Origin: Ettlia oleoabundans
Taxonomy: Eukaryota > Chlorophyta > Chlorophyceae > Chlamydomonadales
Assembly (NCBI GenBank): GCA_019693395.1
Contig: JAAMXP010001894.1
Coordinates: 1-20,653, forward strand
Length of the DNA stretch: 20,653 bases
Direction of reading: 5' to 3'
The notes beneath the pieces are model-generated. The model made no database searches. It had not been told where the DNA came from and saw nothing but the letters and a program-made list of their open reading frames with translations. This document shows, piece after piece, positions 1 to 12,100 of the stretch. The translations under genes were made by a program, and so were the position numbers. The stretch's first letter is position 1. Every line of letters starts with the position of its first letter.

Positions 1-100
1 CCCCAAACGCACACACCATCACCACCCACCCCAACCCGCGCCTTGGTGATCACGCATCAACGTTACTCAACGCTAGTCTCCTCGAGCATTGCCTCTGCAG

Positions 101-3100
101 GCTGGTGAGCTGTCCGCACAGCAGGCCTCCATGGCTGAGGAGCAGCTTCGCTTGGAGCAGCGGACTGCTGAGCTGGAGGCTGAACTGGCGGCAGCACAGG
201 CAGCTGCACAACAGGAGCGCGAGATGCAGGCAGCCCAGGTGGCAGATCTGGTGTCCCAGTTGGAGTTCGCCTGGGCAGCTGCCACAGAGGTGGGGCTGAG
301 ATGTGTGTGTTCTGAACAAGTTGTTTGTTTGACATATTCGTTTCCGGCTTTCGCGTTATGTCGGGTTGTGATTTGCAGCACTTAGCAGTTCATGCTTGAA
401 TGACGTTCAAATTGGCTACCAACCCAAAATATGCCACCCTTCACCGCCGGGGTGCTCCATCCAAGCAGGCTGCCGACCTCGCCTCCCAGCTTACTTCTGC
501 TGCTGAGGAGCGAGAGCGTGCGGTGCATCGTGCTGCTGAGCTGGAGGCTGAGCTGGCGGCAGTTAAACAAACGGCGCAGCAAGATCAGACGCGGCTGGCA
601 GATAAGGCCGCCTCTCTGGCGGCAGAGCTAGTGCAGGCCAAGGCGGCTGCTGCCAGGGTGAGGGGGATGGCGCATGGTCACACCTGTGCGCTACAGCTGG
701 CATGTCTCATCAAAGCTTCCTGTACGATACTGCCACCGTTCCCGTAGAATTTTGCCCACCTGCAGCTATATTGTGCTCTTGTTCGCTTACAACACTCTTG
801 CTGTTAACATTGCTGTCACCAATGCCATTTTCAGGCTGCTGATTTGGAGGACCAGCTGAGGGAGGCTGAGGCACTGCGGGGCGGTAAAGTACCTCAGCAA
901 TCAGAAGGGGGACGCTCCTCCAACCTTGCTGCTGAGCTTGCACAGGCCCAAGCTGCTGCCGCCAAGGTGTGCTTGCTTGCTTGCTTGCTTTCTTCCAAGG
1001 TTGCCACTATATGGAATAAATTGTAACATACAGATGGTGTTTTTGTCCCTTGCCGACTGCTCCCACCGCCTGCCACTGTGATGCTTCCCTGTTTGCTAAT
1101 GGTGCATGCTACATTTGCCAATAAGTGTCTCACTGGTCACGTCTACAATGGCAATCGAGTGTGTCCGCCATCCTATGCCTGCTATGCTTCCTCCGTTGCA
1201 GGCCATGCAGCTGGAGATGCAGTTGGAAGCAGCAGCTGCTGAGCGTGCTGAGCTGCAGAAGCGTGCCACTGAGCTGGAGGCACAGCTAGCAGCGGCGCAG
1301 TCGGATGCACGGCAGCAGCAAAATGCGGCGGCGTTGGCGGCACAGCTGGAGGAAGCGCGGGTTGCCACTTCAGAGGTGGGGTGCTTGACCTGCAAGCCTC
1401 TTCTATGGACTGTTGCTCGCTTGCTGACTGGCTGGCTGGCTGGCTGGCTTGCCGTGAGGCTGAGTTTCTCGCTCGTGTGCATGTGCACTTTTTACATGCC
1501 CGCTTGTCGGCCACCTTGCCTGTGTCAACGCATGACGTCCGCCTGCCTGCCGCCCTGCCCTGCCCTGCCCTGCTCGCCCTGCATGATAACGATTGCTTGC
1601 TCGGCATGCATGCCTCCCCAGTGTGTCTGCTTCCCAGTGTGTCTGGCTCCTGCTTAGACAGCCCTTGCGCATAACCAAAGACGAGAACTTGAGACAAAGT
1701 GTTGGTCTCCTGTCTTCCTGTAACAGGCATCCAAGTTGGCAACTGCTGCGGTGGCACAATTGGAGGCAGCTGCCCAGGAGCGTGCTGAGCTTCAGCAGCG
1801 TGCTGCTGACCTGGAGGCACAACTGGAAGCGGCGGAGCAAGCGTCGCAGCAGGCGCTGCTGCAGCTGGAGAGCCAGGAGGCGCTCATTGCGGCAGATGCG
1901 GAGGTGAGTGGGATGGTACTCGGTGGTGGCTTGGTTGGCAGCTTCATCGCTGGCTCGCTGGTCCGCGTGCTTCGCACGGCTGGTTGCTTGGCACGCCCGA
2001 TGGCAACGCCGAGCAGACAAACAATCTACTTGTCGTGTCACGCCATGTATCACCAAACAGCTTTGTTTTTTGCATGCGCTCGATTGGCCAAGTGGGCCGG
2101 CGAGGTTGCTGCAGTAAAGGCTGTGTTGTGTGTGACTGGCGACAACCGTTGCACTGCATACCGTCTTGCTTCTTTTCCGCAGCATGCTGTGTGCAATAGA
2201 GCTGCAATGCAGCGGTTGACACCCATTCGGTCCTATGCAGGCTGTCAAGCTGGCAGCACAACTGGCGGCAGCCAGCGAGGAGCGTAATCGGCTGGAGGAG
2301 CGATCTGCTGAGCTGGAGGCTGAGCTGGCAGCGGCACGGGCAGCCGTGGAAGAGCAAGAGGCACAGCTGGCCAGCCAGGCTGCCACCTTGGCTGCCGAGC
2401 TTCAAGAAGCCCGGAGCATGGCCGCAAAGGTAAGCGCAACAGTGAACACCTTGCTTTTGTGGATTTGCCAGCCTAACAAACCTGTTGCTCTGTGTTTCAT
2501 TGTCGCAATCAACGTCCGAATAAGGCATGTGTCGCTGGTTTTTTACCTTGCCCGGAAACGTCGCTGTTGCCACCCCGCACTTGACCAGGATGCCCGCATT
2601 GCGTCTATATCCCTACCATCATCTTCTTCCTGAACACATCGTCATTAAGCAAGCGAGAAACTGCTCAGTGGCTAGCAGCAGCTTCTTTGTCTCTCGCCTC
2701 CCGCTTTAAATCACATACCAACGCATTGTGTGTATGTCACAAGTTATGGCTGTGAAACTCTCTTGCAGGCTGCCCACATGGAGGCTGAGCTGGAATCTGC
2801 TGTGGCTGAACGGCTTGGGCTGCAGCGCAAGACGTCGGATTTGGAGGCTCAGCTTGAGTCCCTGCGTTGGACTGCTCAGCAGGAGCAGCAAAACCTCGCG
2901 GATCGAGCCTCAGACTTGGCTGGGCAGCTCAAAGATGCGAAGGCTGCGGCCTCACAGGTGGGTAGGCGATCTAGCGCATAAGCGGTGGTTTGGGGTTGCC
3001 TGTCGCTCTTGTAGGGTTAAGCCACTTGAATGTGGGTTTTGAAGGCATACCAGTTGTCCAAGCTACGCTCACAAGCATACGCATAGTGCAACATTTTCAC

Positions 3101-6100
3101 ACGGCTGCTTTGTGCTCTATGGTGTGTCTTGCTTGAGTGTATTTTGTGCTCTGCAGGCAGCCACGCAGCACCATCAGCAGCTTCAGGCTGCAGCGCGGGA
3201 GCAGGAACGGCTGCAGCAGACGATTTCCAAGCTGGAGCGCCAGCTGGAATCACTGAGCTGGACAGCTGAGCAGGAGCACCGCCAGCTGGCGGCCCAGTCA
3301 TCTGCAATGGTGGAGGAACTCAAGGCCGCAAAGGCAACCGCCGTAAAGGTGAGGAGCGCCGCCTTGCCGCTGATTTTCGTGCTGCGTATGGTGTTAGGCA
3401 TCGAGGCGCTGCATGAGGAATCTAGAAGCTTTGAGAACATCAGGAAAAAGGCACTGATCCTGCCAGTCTGGCATCGCGCCCTTTGTTACAGTTTGTGGTG
3501 TTTGCTGCACCAGCACTGCTGTGCTGCCATGCGTTCCTCTTGAGCCAGGTAGTGTCTCTCGTCTTTTTGTCGCATGGCAGGCTGCTGAGCTGGAGCAAAA
3601 GCTTGCTGCGGAGGTGGACAAACGAGAGCGCCAGGAGCGACGTGCAGCTGAGCTGAAGGCTGAGCTGCAGTCAGTTCAATCAGAAGGACAGCGTGAGCAG
3701 GAGCGCCTGGCTGCAAAGGCCGCCACCCTTACAGCGCAGCTGCGGGAGGCCAGTGCTGCGGCAGCCCAGGTGCGCTACTGGGCAAATCCTCATGTGTCTG
3801 CATGCACTTTTCAGTTACTGCAGGTAGTTGAGCGTAACAAGTAGCTTTTACAGACAAGTTCGTGTTCTCTGTCCTCCGATGAACTCCCATGTTAGTTTCT
3901 CCCTCATTGGCCAAGCTTTGCTAAGTTCGCCAGTGACAAACGCCGGTACATCCTATCGGCCTGCACGCTGCAGGCCCTTCAGTTGGAGGCACAGCTGGCG
4001 TCAGTCACAGAGGAGCGCCAGCAGTTGCAGCAGCGCGCAGCGGAATTGGAGGCCCAGACAACATCACTCCGCTTGTCGGCAACAGAAGAGCAGCGGCGGC
4101 AGGCGGACCAGGCTGCTGAGCTGGCGGCGCAGCTGGAGGAGGCACAGGCCAACGCTCTCAGGGTGGGTGCTGACAGCTGACCAGCATAGATGTTGTTGAT
4201 GGGTTGCCCGCATATAAGAAAGCACTGATGCCAGGCCAAAACAACCCATAGATGTGGGGGGCAGGCTTTTGGAGATTTAACAGTTTTGCATTTTGACCCG
4301 ATTTCCCACTCCTTGCGATGCCATGCAGGCTGCTCTCCTAGAGGATGAGCTTCAAGGTGTGCGGCGGGAGTGGGAAGACCTGCAGCAAAGGGCCGCCGAC
4401 CTGGAGAGGCAGCTGGAAACCGTGCGGTGGTCAGAGCAGCAGGCGCAGCAGGAGCGCCAGCAGCTGTCTGACCAGGCATCGAGCCTGGCAGCAAAGCTGG
4501 AGCAATCGCGGGCTGAGGCCGCCCAGCGATCTGGGGAGCTTGAGCGGCAACTGGAAGCAGCCCGGCAGGCAGAACAGCAAGTGCAGGGAGAGCGGCAAAA
4601 GGCGGCTGATGAGGCATCTCGCCTTGCTTCCGAATTAGAGCAAGCCCGCACTGATGCCGCTAAACGCGCATCCGAGTTAAAGGGCCAGCTGCAATCGGTG
4701 CGACAATCAGAGCAGCAGGTGCAGCAGGAGCGGCAGCGTCTGGCAGATGAAGCATCTCGCCTGGCTTCCGAGTTGGATCAAGCGCGCTCTGTTGCTGCAC
4801 AGGTGCATCAGCACTATGCCTATTTGTGTGCTTCTGCGCTACAAAATACGTCACCCTGGCCTTGCATGGGTTTTCTGTGTGAGAGAACTAGTTGGCAGGC
4901 TACATGAGTGTCACTTGTGTGCTGCAAGATGATATTCACACCGACTTCGGCACCACTCCTTATTGTTACTGGCTTGCTCTTTGCAGGTTGCCCCACTGGA
5001 ATCCCAACTGGCGGCAGCCTCAGAAGAGCGGCAGCGCTTGGAGAAGCGTGCAGCTGAGCTGGAATCTGAGCTGGCGGCGGCACGGGCGGCTGCACAGCAG
5101 GAACAGGGACGTCATGAGCGTGAGCTTTCGACGCTCGCTGCAAAGCTTGAAGAGGCCAAGAAGGGCGCTGCACAGGTGTTGTGTGCGCTACTTTTGCCAG
5201 CATGCAGCGCGGGAACCAGCAACAACACAAACGCAAACACATCCACAGGCCTCTTCTGCGAGGGATGCATGTTGCGGGGTTACCGTGGCTCTATGCCTTC
5301 CAGGTCTGCGCAGTGCTTGGCGCGCATGTGCAAAGGAAATATCAACCTCTGCATCCCTCGACCTTGTTTTGTTGCTTCCACTTGTACCTCGCTGTCCATT
5401 CAGGCTATCGAGCTGGAGGCGCAGCTGCAGGCGGCAGCAGCCGAGCGCAGCCTGTGGCAGCAACGGGCAGCCGAGCTGGAGGCGCAGCTGGAGTCCTCGA
5501 GACAGACGGCGCAGCAGGAAAGGGAGCAGTCTGAGGGTCGCATTTCTTCCTTGAGCGCCCAGCTGGAGCAGGCACAGGCAGTCGCCGGGCAGGTGAGTGA
5601 ATAACTGTCGCTTCATGCTTCCCACCGCTGGCCCATGGCCTGTTTAAAGCACCAACCTCCGCATGATGTGGCACTCGCAAGCGCCTTTGTCCACCACGCT
5701 ACGCACGATGCCACATGCCAGATGGCTTCTTGATCTTGAAGAGTTTGTGAACTGGGCGTACCATCACCAGCATCACAATTGTAATGGCTTGCAGGTTGGC
5801 CAGCTTGAGTCCCAGCTGGCGGCAGCCTCCCAGGAGCGGCGTCGTCTGGAGCAGCGTGCCGCTGATCTGGAGGCGCAGCTGTGCTCCACACGCTCGGCGG
5901 CGGAGCAGGAGCAGGGCAGGCTGGCTGGAGAGCTGTCGTCCCTGCGAAATCAGCTGCAGGAGGCCCGCTCCACAGCTGCTAAGGTAAGCCACACAGTAGC
6001 ACTGTTATGCGTGGGAGACATACTGCAAGCCGTAGTGGACAGTTGTCGTGAGCATACACACTTTGGGGGACTAAGCAGCTGGGCACATGCCTGGATCTAG

Positions 6101-9100
6101 GCAGTTGAGCAGCTGTGCTCTTGTGGACTGAAAGGTCCCCTCGACAATGGTGCATGATTTGGCGGATAGTTGCCAGTCTGTACCCCCTAAAAAGATGAAT
6201 GTCTTTTGTCTACAACTGTCATTGCCTGTTGCAGGCTGCGCAGCTTGAGAAGCAGCTTGCGCATGCGGCGGGCGAGAGAGACCGGCTGGAGCAGCGCTCT
6301 GCTGACCTGCAGCGCCAGCTGGAAGCAGCTCGCCTGGCTTCTCAGGAAGAGCAGCAGCTGCTGGCCAGCCAGGCGTCAGACCTGGCTGCTCAGCTGGAGG
6401 CAGCAAAGAAAGGCGTGGCTGTTGTTCAAACGCAGGCAGCATCAGCCCAAAACCGCAGTTCTCTACTGGGGCAAGCTTGGGCATCAGCCGTCAAGGTGAG
6501 GTTAACTGCTGGTAGGAATTGGTGCGAGGTCCAGCCCAAGCTAATTGGAGTGCCCTGGGTGTTGGTATACAATTCACTGGGGAATATGGGTTGTTGCCTC
6601 CTGTTCTTGCTCTTTGCTGCTAGGCCCCTTTCAGCAAGCACACGTGAGTGTTCAAGTCAAGCGAGCAACGTGCAACTAGTAAACAAGTTTCTTCCTGCCC
6701 CTGACTATTTTGGTGCAGGAGGCTAAGCACCTGCAAAATGCGCTGGACGGCAGGAAGGACTTCCAGTACCAGCTCAACAGGGTGCAAGAGGAGGCGACGG
6801 CCCTTGCAGGCCAGCTGCAGGAGGCACGCGCGGCAGCTGCGAAGGCAAGCTGCCTTTTTGGGCCCTGGTACATTATTCTAATTATGTATATAAGTAAGGA
6901 TCCAGCCTGGGATTTTGGGGTTGATCTCGCACTTTGCTGACCTTGCTGCACTCATGACTCTCTATCTTGGTACAAGTCCATCCAACATTTATCTTTGCCG
7001 CCCTCCTGGGCTTCTTCTCTGCAGGCTGTCTCTCTTGAGGCTGAACTTGCAGAAGCCGCCAGCCAGCGCGGTCAGCTGCAGCGCAGGACTGCAGAGCTAG
7101 AGGCAGAGGTGTGTCAGTAATGCAGGGCAGACTGTGATAGTTGCTGCTTCTGCAATGTTGGAATGGATAGCTGTGAAGTGCAAGCAATGTCGCTGCAAAC
7201 AGAGGGCCATGCTGGTGTTACTACAGTGCCTGTGCACCCATCCATCTTGCCGCCCTGCCCTCATGCAGGCTGCGAAGCTGGAGCTGCAACTCAAAGCGAC
7301 AGCAGAGGAACAGCAGCGGTCCAAGCAGCGCACTGCTGAGTTGGAGGCAGAGCTGGCATCCGTGCGCTCTGCATGGCTTCAGGAGCAGCAACAACTGGAT
7401 GGCCGTGCCTCCTCTCTTGCCGCCGAACTGGAGCAGGCCCGCGCCGCCGCCGCGCAGCGAGCCTCTGATTTGGAACAAGAGCTTGAGGCGGCTCGACAGG
7501 CAGCGGAGCAGCAGCAGCTGCAGCTCCAGGGCCAGGTGGCGGCTCTTGCTGCTGAGCTGGAGCAGGCTCGTAGTGAAGCTGCTCAGCGGTGTGCTGAGCT
7601 GGAGAATCAGCTGGAGTCGCTGCAGCAGAGCTCACAGCAGGAGAAGCAGCAGCTGGAAAGGAGAGCCTCTGCCCTGGCTGCTGAGCTGGAGCAGGTGCAG
7701 TCGGATGCTGGGAAGCGTGCAGCTGACTGGGAATCTCAGCTGCAGGCCCTCCAGCTGTCTGAGCTGCAGGCACAGCAGGAGCGGCGGCAGCTGTCAGAGC
7801 AGGCTGCCCGTTTGTCAGCTGAGCTTGAGCAGGAGCGCTCCAGCAGCAGCTCTCGAAACCCAGAGCTGGAATCGCAGCTGGCATCTGTCCAGCGCTCAGA
7901 GCAGCAAGCACAGCAGGAGGTGCGGCGGCTGCAGGCACAAGTGTCCGACCTAGCTGCTGAACTGGAGCAGGCACAGGCCGCGGCTGGCAAGCGAGCTGCT
8001 GAGCTGGAAGCGCAATTGGATTCGGTGAGGAGCAGCGCGCAGCAGGAACAGCAACGGCTGGAGACTCGGGCTGCCGTACTTGCTGCTGAGGTGAAGGAGG
8101 CTCAGACCAAGGCTAACAAGGTGGGTTGTAGTCTGACGTGAACTGACTTCCTTTAGAGCGCCTCTGTTGGCTTCGTAATTTGGAGTGAAGGATGACGAGT
8201 GCTGGCCACTCAACTGCAAGTGCCAACCTGCAGTGTTGCTTTAGTCCTTTCGAATTCTACCTGCACTCTCTCCCTCGCTGCAGGCTTTCGACAAGGAGGC
8301 CGACCTAGCGGCAGCCGTGGCAGAGCGTGCCGTTTTCCGCCAGCGTGTTGCTGACCTGGAGGCTGAGCTGGAAAATATCAAGTGGAACTCCACCTGTGAC
8401 AAAGACCAGCAAGAAATCCGCATCGCGGCTTTGACTGCCGAGGTGGAGCATGCTCAAGCGGCTGTCGTGAGGGTGCGTGGGCGATTGCGTTTGCTGGGCT
8501 GGGCCGGGCTGGGTTGGACTTACAACCCTCAAGGTGATGCACTCATCTGGAAGGGGAACGTGGTGATGTGCTTGCTTGCTCGCTCGCTCGCTTGCTTGCT
8601 TGCTTAGCACCAATTGAAACCGCATGCGGAGTGTGCTGAGCAGAGGATTAATCGAACCCCTCAAATGGAATAAGGTATATCTGTGGACTGCGCGGTTGCA
8701 AGATTCCTGCGCTGGTTGGTTTTACCCGTCTGTTGCGGCCCAGTCACTGGTTCCCCACCTGTTCTGGCCTGCTTCTGCGTCCGCGCAGGCTGAGTACTTA
8801 GAGCAGCAGTTGGCCAATGCGACTGAGACGAGTGCCCAATGGCAGCAAAGGGCTGCCATGCTGGAGTCACAAGTGCAGTCTGTGCAGTGGACAGCCCAGC
8901 AGGAGCACCAGCAGCTGATGGACCAGTCAGCTGCAATTGTACAGCAGCTGGAAGAGGCACGGGCGGCTGCAGCAAAGGTGAGGGTTGTTTACCTGTTTGT
9001 GGGGGCGGTGTCCTAACAGTTTAATAATGAACTGGCCCACCATTCCAAGTTTTCATGAAGTCCAGTTAGCTTGCGTTTGCCTCAAGCAGCCCAGATCCTT

Positions 9101-12100
9101 TTGGAGCACCTACACACATTGTCCACGGATGGAAACATGCGATGTAGCGAACATGCGCCCACTCATTCATCGAATGCATTGCACACATTCACCCCAATGA
9201 CTTATACCGTTGTGCAGGCTTCTGAGCTGGAGGCCCAGCTGGCAGCATCAGCTCAGGAATGCCGCCGCCTTCAGGAGCGCACCGGACAGTTGGAGTCCCA
9301 GGTTGGTCTTGTTGTGGAGGGCTCGGCAGAGGAACGCGAGCTGGTGGGGCAGGTGGCTGACCTGGCGACGCAGCTGGAGGAGGCACGCAGGGTGGCAGCA
9401 ACGGTGAGGAGCACTGCTGCTGGCACTGCTGGTTATGCTGCTGCTGCCGGAGACATGCTGCCAACTGGCGTACGATGCCAGCCTCGCTACAGCTTACAGT
9501 TCCGCCCGTCTGGCAGGTCCATGGCTTTCCGGACTTTTTACGCAGTGTAGCGCTCGCTTCTTAAGCGTCGGCACCTGGCACCTCCGTTCCTCCGCCTTAC
9601 TCTCCTTGATGTATCACAACTGTCTGTCCGGGTTCAGCAGTTTGCGCCCTTCCTGCTTGAGTCGCAGGCTTCCCAAATGGAGTCCCAGCTTGCTGCCGCC
9701 ACTGAGGATCGCCACCGGCTGCAGCAGCGTGCCACTGAGCTGGAGGCTGAGCTGTCGGCTGTGCGCTCCTCTGCCCAGCAGGAACTGGCGGATGAGGTTG
9801 CCAGCCTGTCAGCACGGCTTGAAGAGGCACGATCCTCAGCTGCAGAGGTGAGCAGGCAGCCAGCCAGGCAAGCTTAGGCAGAATGTTGGGGGAGTTGCCT
9901 CCCCAAGTTTGCTGCTTCGCCCGCCAAAGTGCGGGCTTGCATGATTAGGAGCGTGCACAGCATAATCCTTGCCTCATGTGACACCTGTTGCACTGGTACT
10001 GTGTGCACAGGATAATGTGTTAAGGTTTCCCCTTGAGTACTGCAAAATTATGGTTCAAAGTACTCGTTTTTTTGCAGGCTGCGCACTTTGAGGCGCAGCT
10101 GCGGGTGGCAGCCGAAGACAGGGACCGCCTGCAGCGCCGTGTTGCTGAGCTGGCGGCTGAGCTGGACTCTGCGCGCTCTGCATTCCAGCAAGAACGCCGC
10201 CAGCTGGCTGATCAGGCTGCTTTGCTGCAGTCGGAGCTGGAGGATGCCCGTGCTGGTGCTGCCAAGGTGCGGTTGCGCTTCGGGAGTTGGATATTTGGGT
10301 GGAACGGCCTGCGCAGGGCTTCTGTGGGCTGTCCAGCAGGATGCCAGCATGCTTCTGGCTGTTCACACGTTTGTAGTATATGTCAGTATACCACACTCCC
10401 TTTGGGCAAGTTTCCTTTTTGCCTGCACCCATGCGCTCCATTTGTGCCGACTGCTTGTAAATTGCAACTGTTCACAACTGCTTGGGTACGTGTAGTATGC
10501 ACCCATGCAAAATTTAAAACTTGATTGGTGTGTGCACCAACCCGTTGTGCATTTGCAGGTTGCCCAGCTGGAGAGCCAGCTGGCCGAAGCATCAGCGGAG
10601 CGGCAGCAGCTGCAGCGGCGCTCTGCTGAGCTGGAGGCTGAGCTGGAGGCTGTTCAGCTGGCGGCACAGCAGGCGCAGCAGGAAATTGAAGCGCAGGCGT
10701 ATGACCTGGCTGCTAGGCTGGAGGAGTCGCAAAAGGATGCGGCGGAGGCTCATGCAGCAGTGGCCAACGCGCAGCTGCGAATTGCTGAGCTGGAGCAGGG
10801 CTGGGGTGCGGCTCTTGAGGTGCGCATTCCACAGCGATTGTACGTTAATTGCTGGGCAATTCCGCTGCCTTCTGACTCTCTAGTCCACTCCTTCCAGCGA
10901 TTTGTGTGCTACTTGGCAACGACTTGTTTTCTCTCTGACAGGAACTGGCACCCGATTTCTCTGCAACCATGTGGCTTTTTGTTGTGCTCGTATATCTTCG
11001 TCTCCAGGAGGACTCGAGGCTGCTGGAAGCTGCCCAGGTGCAGCAGCGTGACCTCCAGGCTGCGCTCACCAGGGCACGGGAGGAAAGCACCGCCCTGACT
11101 GCCCAGCTGGAGGAAGCAAGACAAGCTGCCGCCAAGGTGTGACGTGCGATGTACACCTTCCATCCGGTCAAATGGTCGACCGACGCAGTTGAAGATCTCC
11201 TGTTGCAATGTTTGGTGCATTGCTAATACTAGAGTCCCTGGCATTCGCGTTATTTTGCAGGCTAGTGGGCTGGAGACACAGCTTGAAGTAGCTGCAGAGG
11301 AGCGCCAGCGACTGCAGCAGCGCTTTGCCGAACTTGAAGCAGAGGTGACACGTTATGGGTGTTTATGATACAGCGCATGCAGAGCACTTTACTCCCATGA
11401 ATCCTGTTTTGATTTTGCCTGCAAGTGCGTGTTTGTGGCCCCTTGGCTTGTCCCGATGTGAGTTGATGCAGTACTCTTGCCCGCTGCTCAGCCCTCTTTC
11501 CCTTGCCCCCGTCATGTACCTGTTGCGCTCCGTTGCAGCTCTCCAAAGTGCGCCAGCACGCAGAGCAGGACCATAACCGCCTGGAGGGCACTGCTTATAC
11601 CTTGGCCACAGAACTGGAGGATGTGCAGCGGCGATGGGAGAACCTGCAGAAACGCTCCGCTGAGTTGGAAGCTGAGCTGGAGGCGGTACGCTTTGAGGCA
11701 AAGCAGGAGCATGTGCAACTGGAAAGCCAGACAGCCGCCATGGTGGCAGAGCTGCAGGCGGCACGGGCAGCCGCCGTGGAGGTAAGGGCGGTGTTCCCCC
11801 TGCTTGCTGGGTGCTACTCAGCTGCACCACAACTGCACAGCAATATATGCTACAGATCATGAGTAAAATGGTTCAAGCCCTAAACTCCACAGGCTGAGTG
11901 ACGCTAAGGACGCTGCCTTACTGGTATGCTGGACACTCTGTTCACGTCCCTTGCCTATTTGCCACCGTCAATGAGCGGGATAGCCAACAATGCTGCATGT
12001 GAGCTGTCCATACTGCGCAGGCCGAGGAGCTAACATCTCAGCTGGCTGCCGCCACGAGCGAGCGCGAGAGGCTGCAGCAGCTGGCTGAGCAGCTGGAGAC

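Larger units (their letters stand above)
101..4162 (+). repeat. Exons 1-10: single-unit repeat exons
   Basis: Ten consecutive exons each carry one repeat unit. Lengths in residues are 63, 63, 44, 58, 59, 63, 63, 64, 63, 63. A complete unit starts right after tgcag with Ala-Ala or Ala-Val (GCT), has Leu at about positions 4 and 8, then AELEAEL near positions 22-29, a QQEQ-type stretch near 37-41, and ends LAAELEQAxAAAAK before the donor. Exon 3 (835-966) is the most degraded, with the middle of the unit replaced by a Gly/Ser/Gln-rich stretch. Introns are 166-351 bases and share no obvious sequence with one another. Confidence 0.85.
8284..10266 (+). repeat. Exons 19-23: single-unit repeat exons
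   Basis: Exons 8284-8472, 8789-8977, 9218-9403, 9668-9847 and 10078-10266 encode 63, 63, 62, 60 and 63 residues. Exons 19 and 20 carry Trp at residue 34, as exons 7 and 11 do. Exon 19 could use an earlier gtgagg donor at 8467, but AGG|gtgcgt at 8472/8473 restores the 189-base length and is preferred. Exon 22 lacks three residues in the Gln-rich centre. Confidence 0.82.

Noticed and set aside
1182..1820. Minus-strand ORF of 212 codons, and similar long antisense ORFs at 1403-2386, 3979-4617 and 7291-7974
   Set aside because: They lie opposite CAG/CTG/GAG-rich coiled-coil exons, run through introns, and translate to low-complexity Ala/Pro/Gln or Cys/Ser sequence. Reverse complements of such exons rarely contain stops, so these are shadows.
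7134..8141. Single long plus-strand ORF of 335 codons with an ATG at 7134
   Set aside because: The first 45 codons are intron 17 read through. The acceptor tcatgcag at 7268 and the repeat head at 7269 show that the true exon is 7269-8120, ending at gtgggt.
8467..8472. Alternative donor GTC|gtgagg for exon 19
   Set aside because: It matches the donor consensus better, but it shortens the exon to 61 residues and removes the terminal basic residue. The downstream AGG|gtgcgt restores the 63-residue length.
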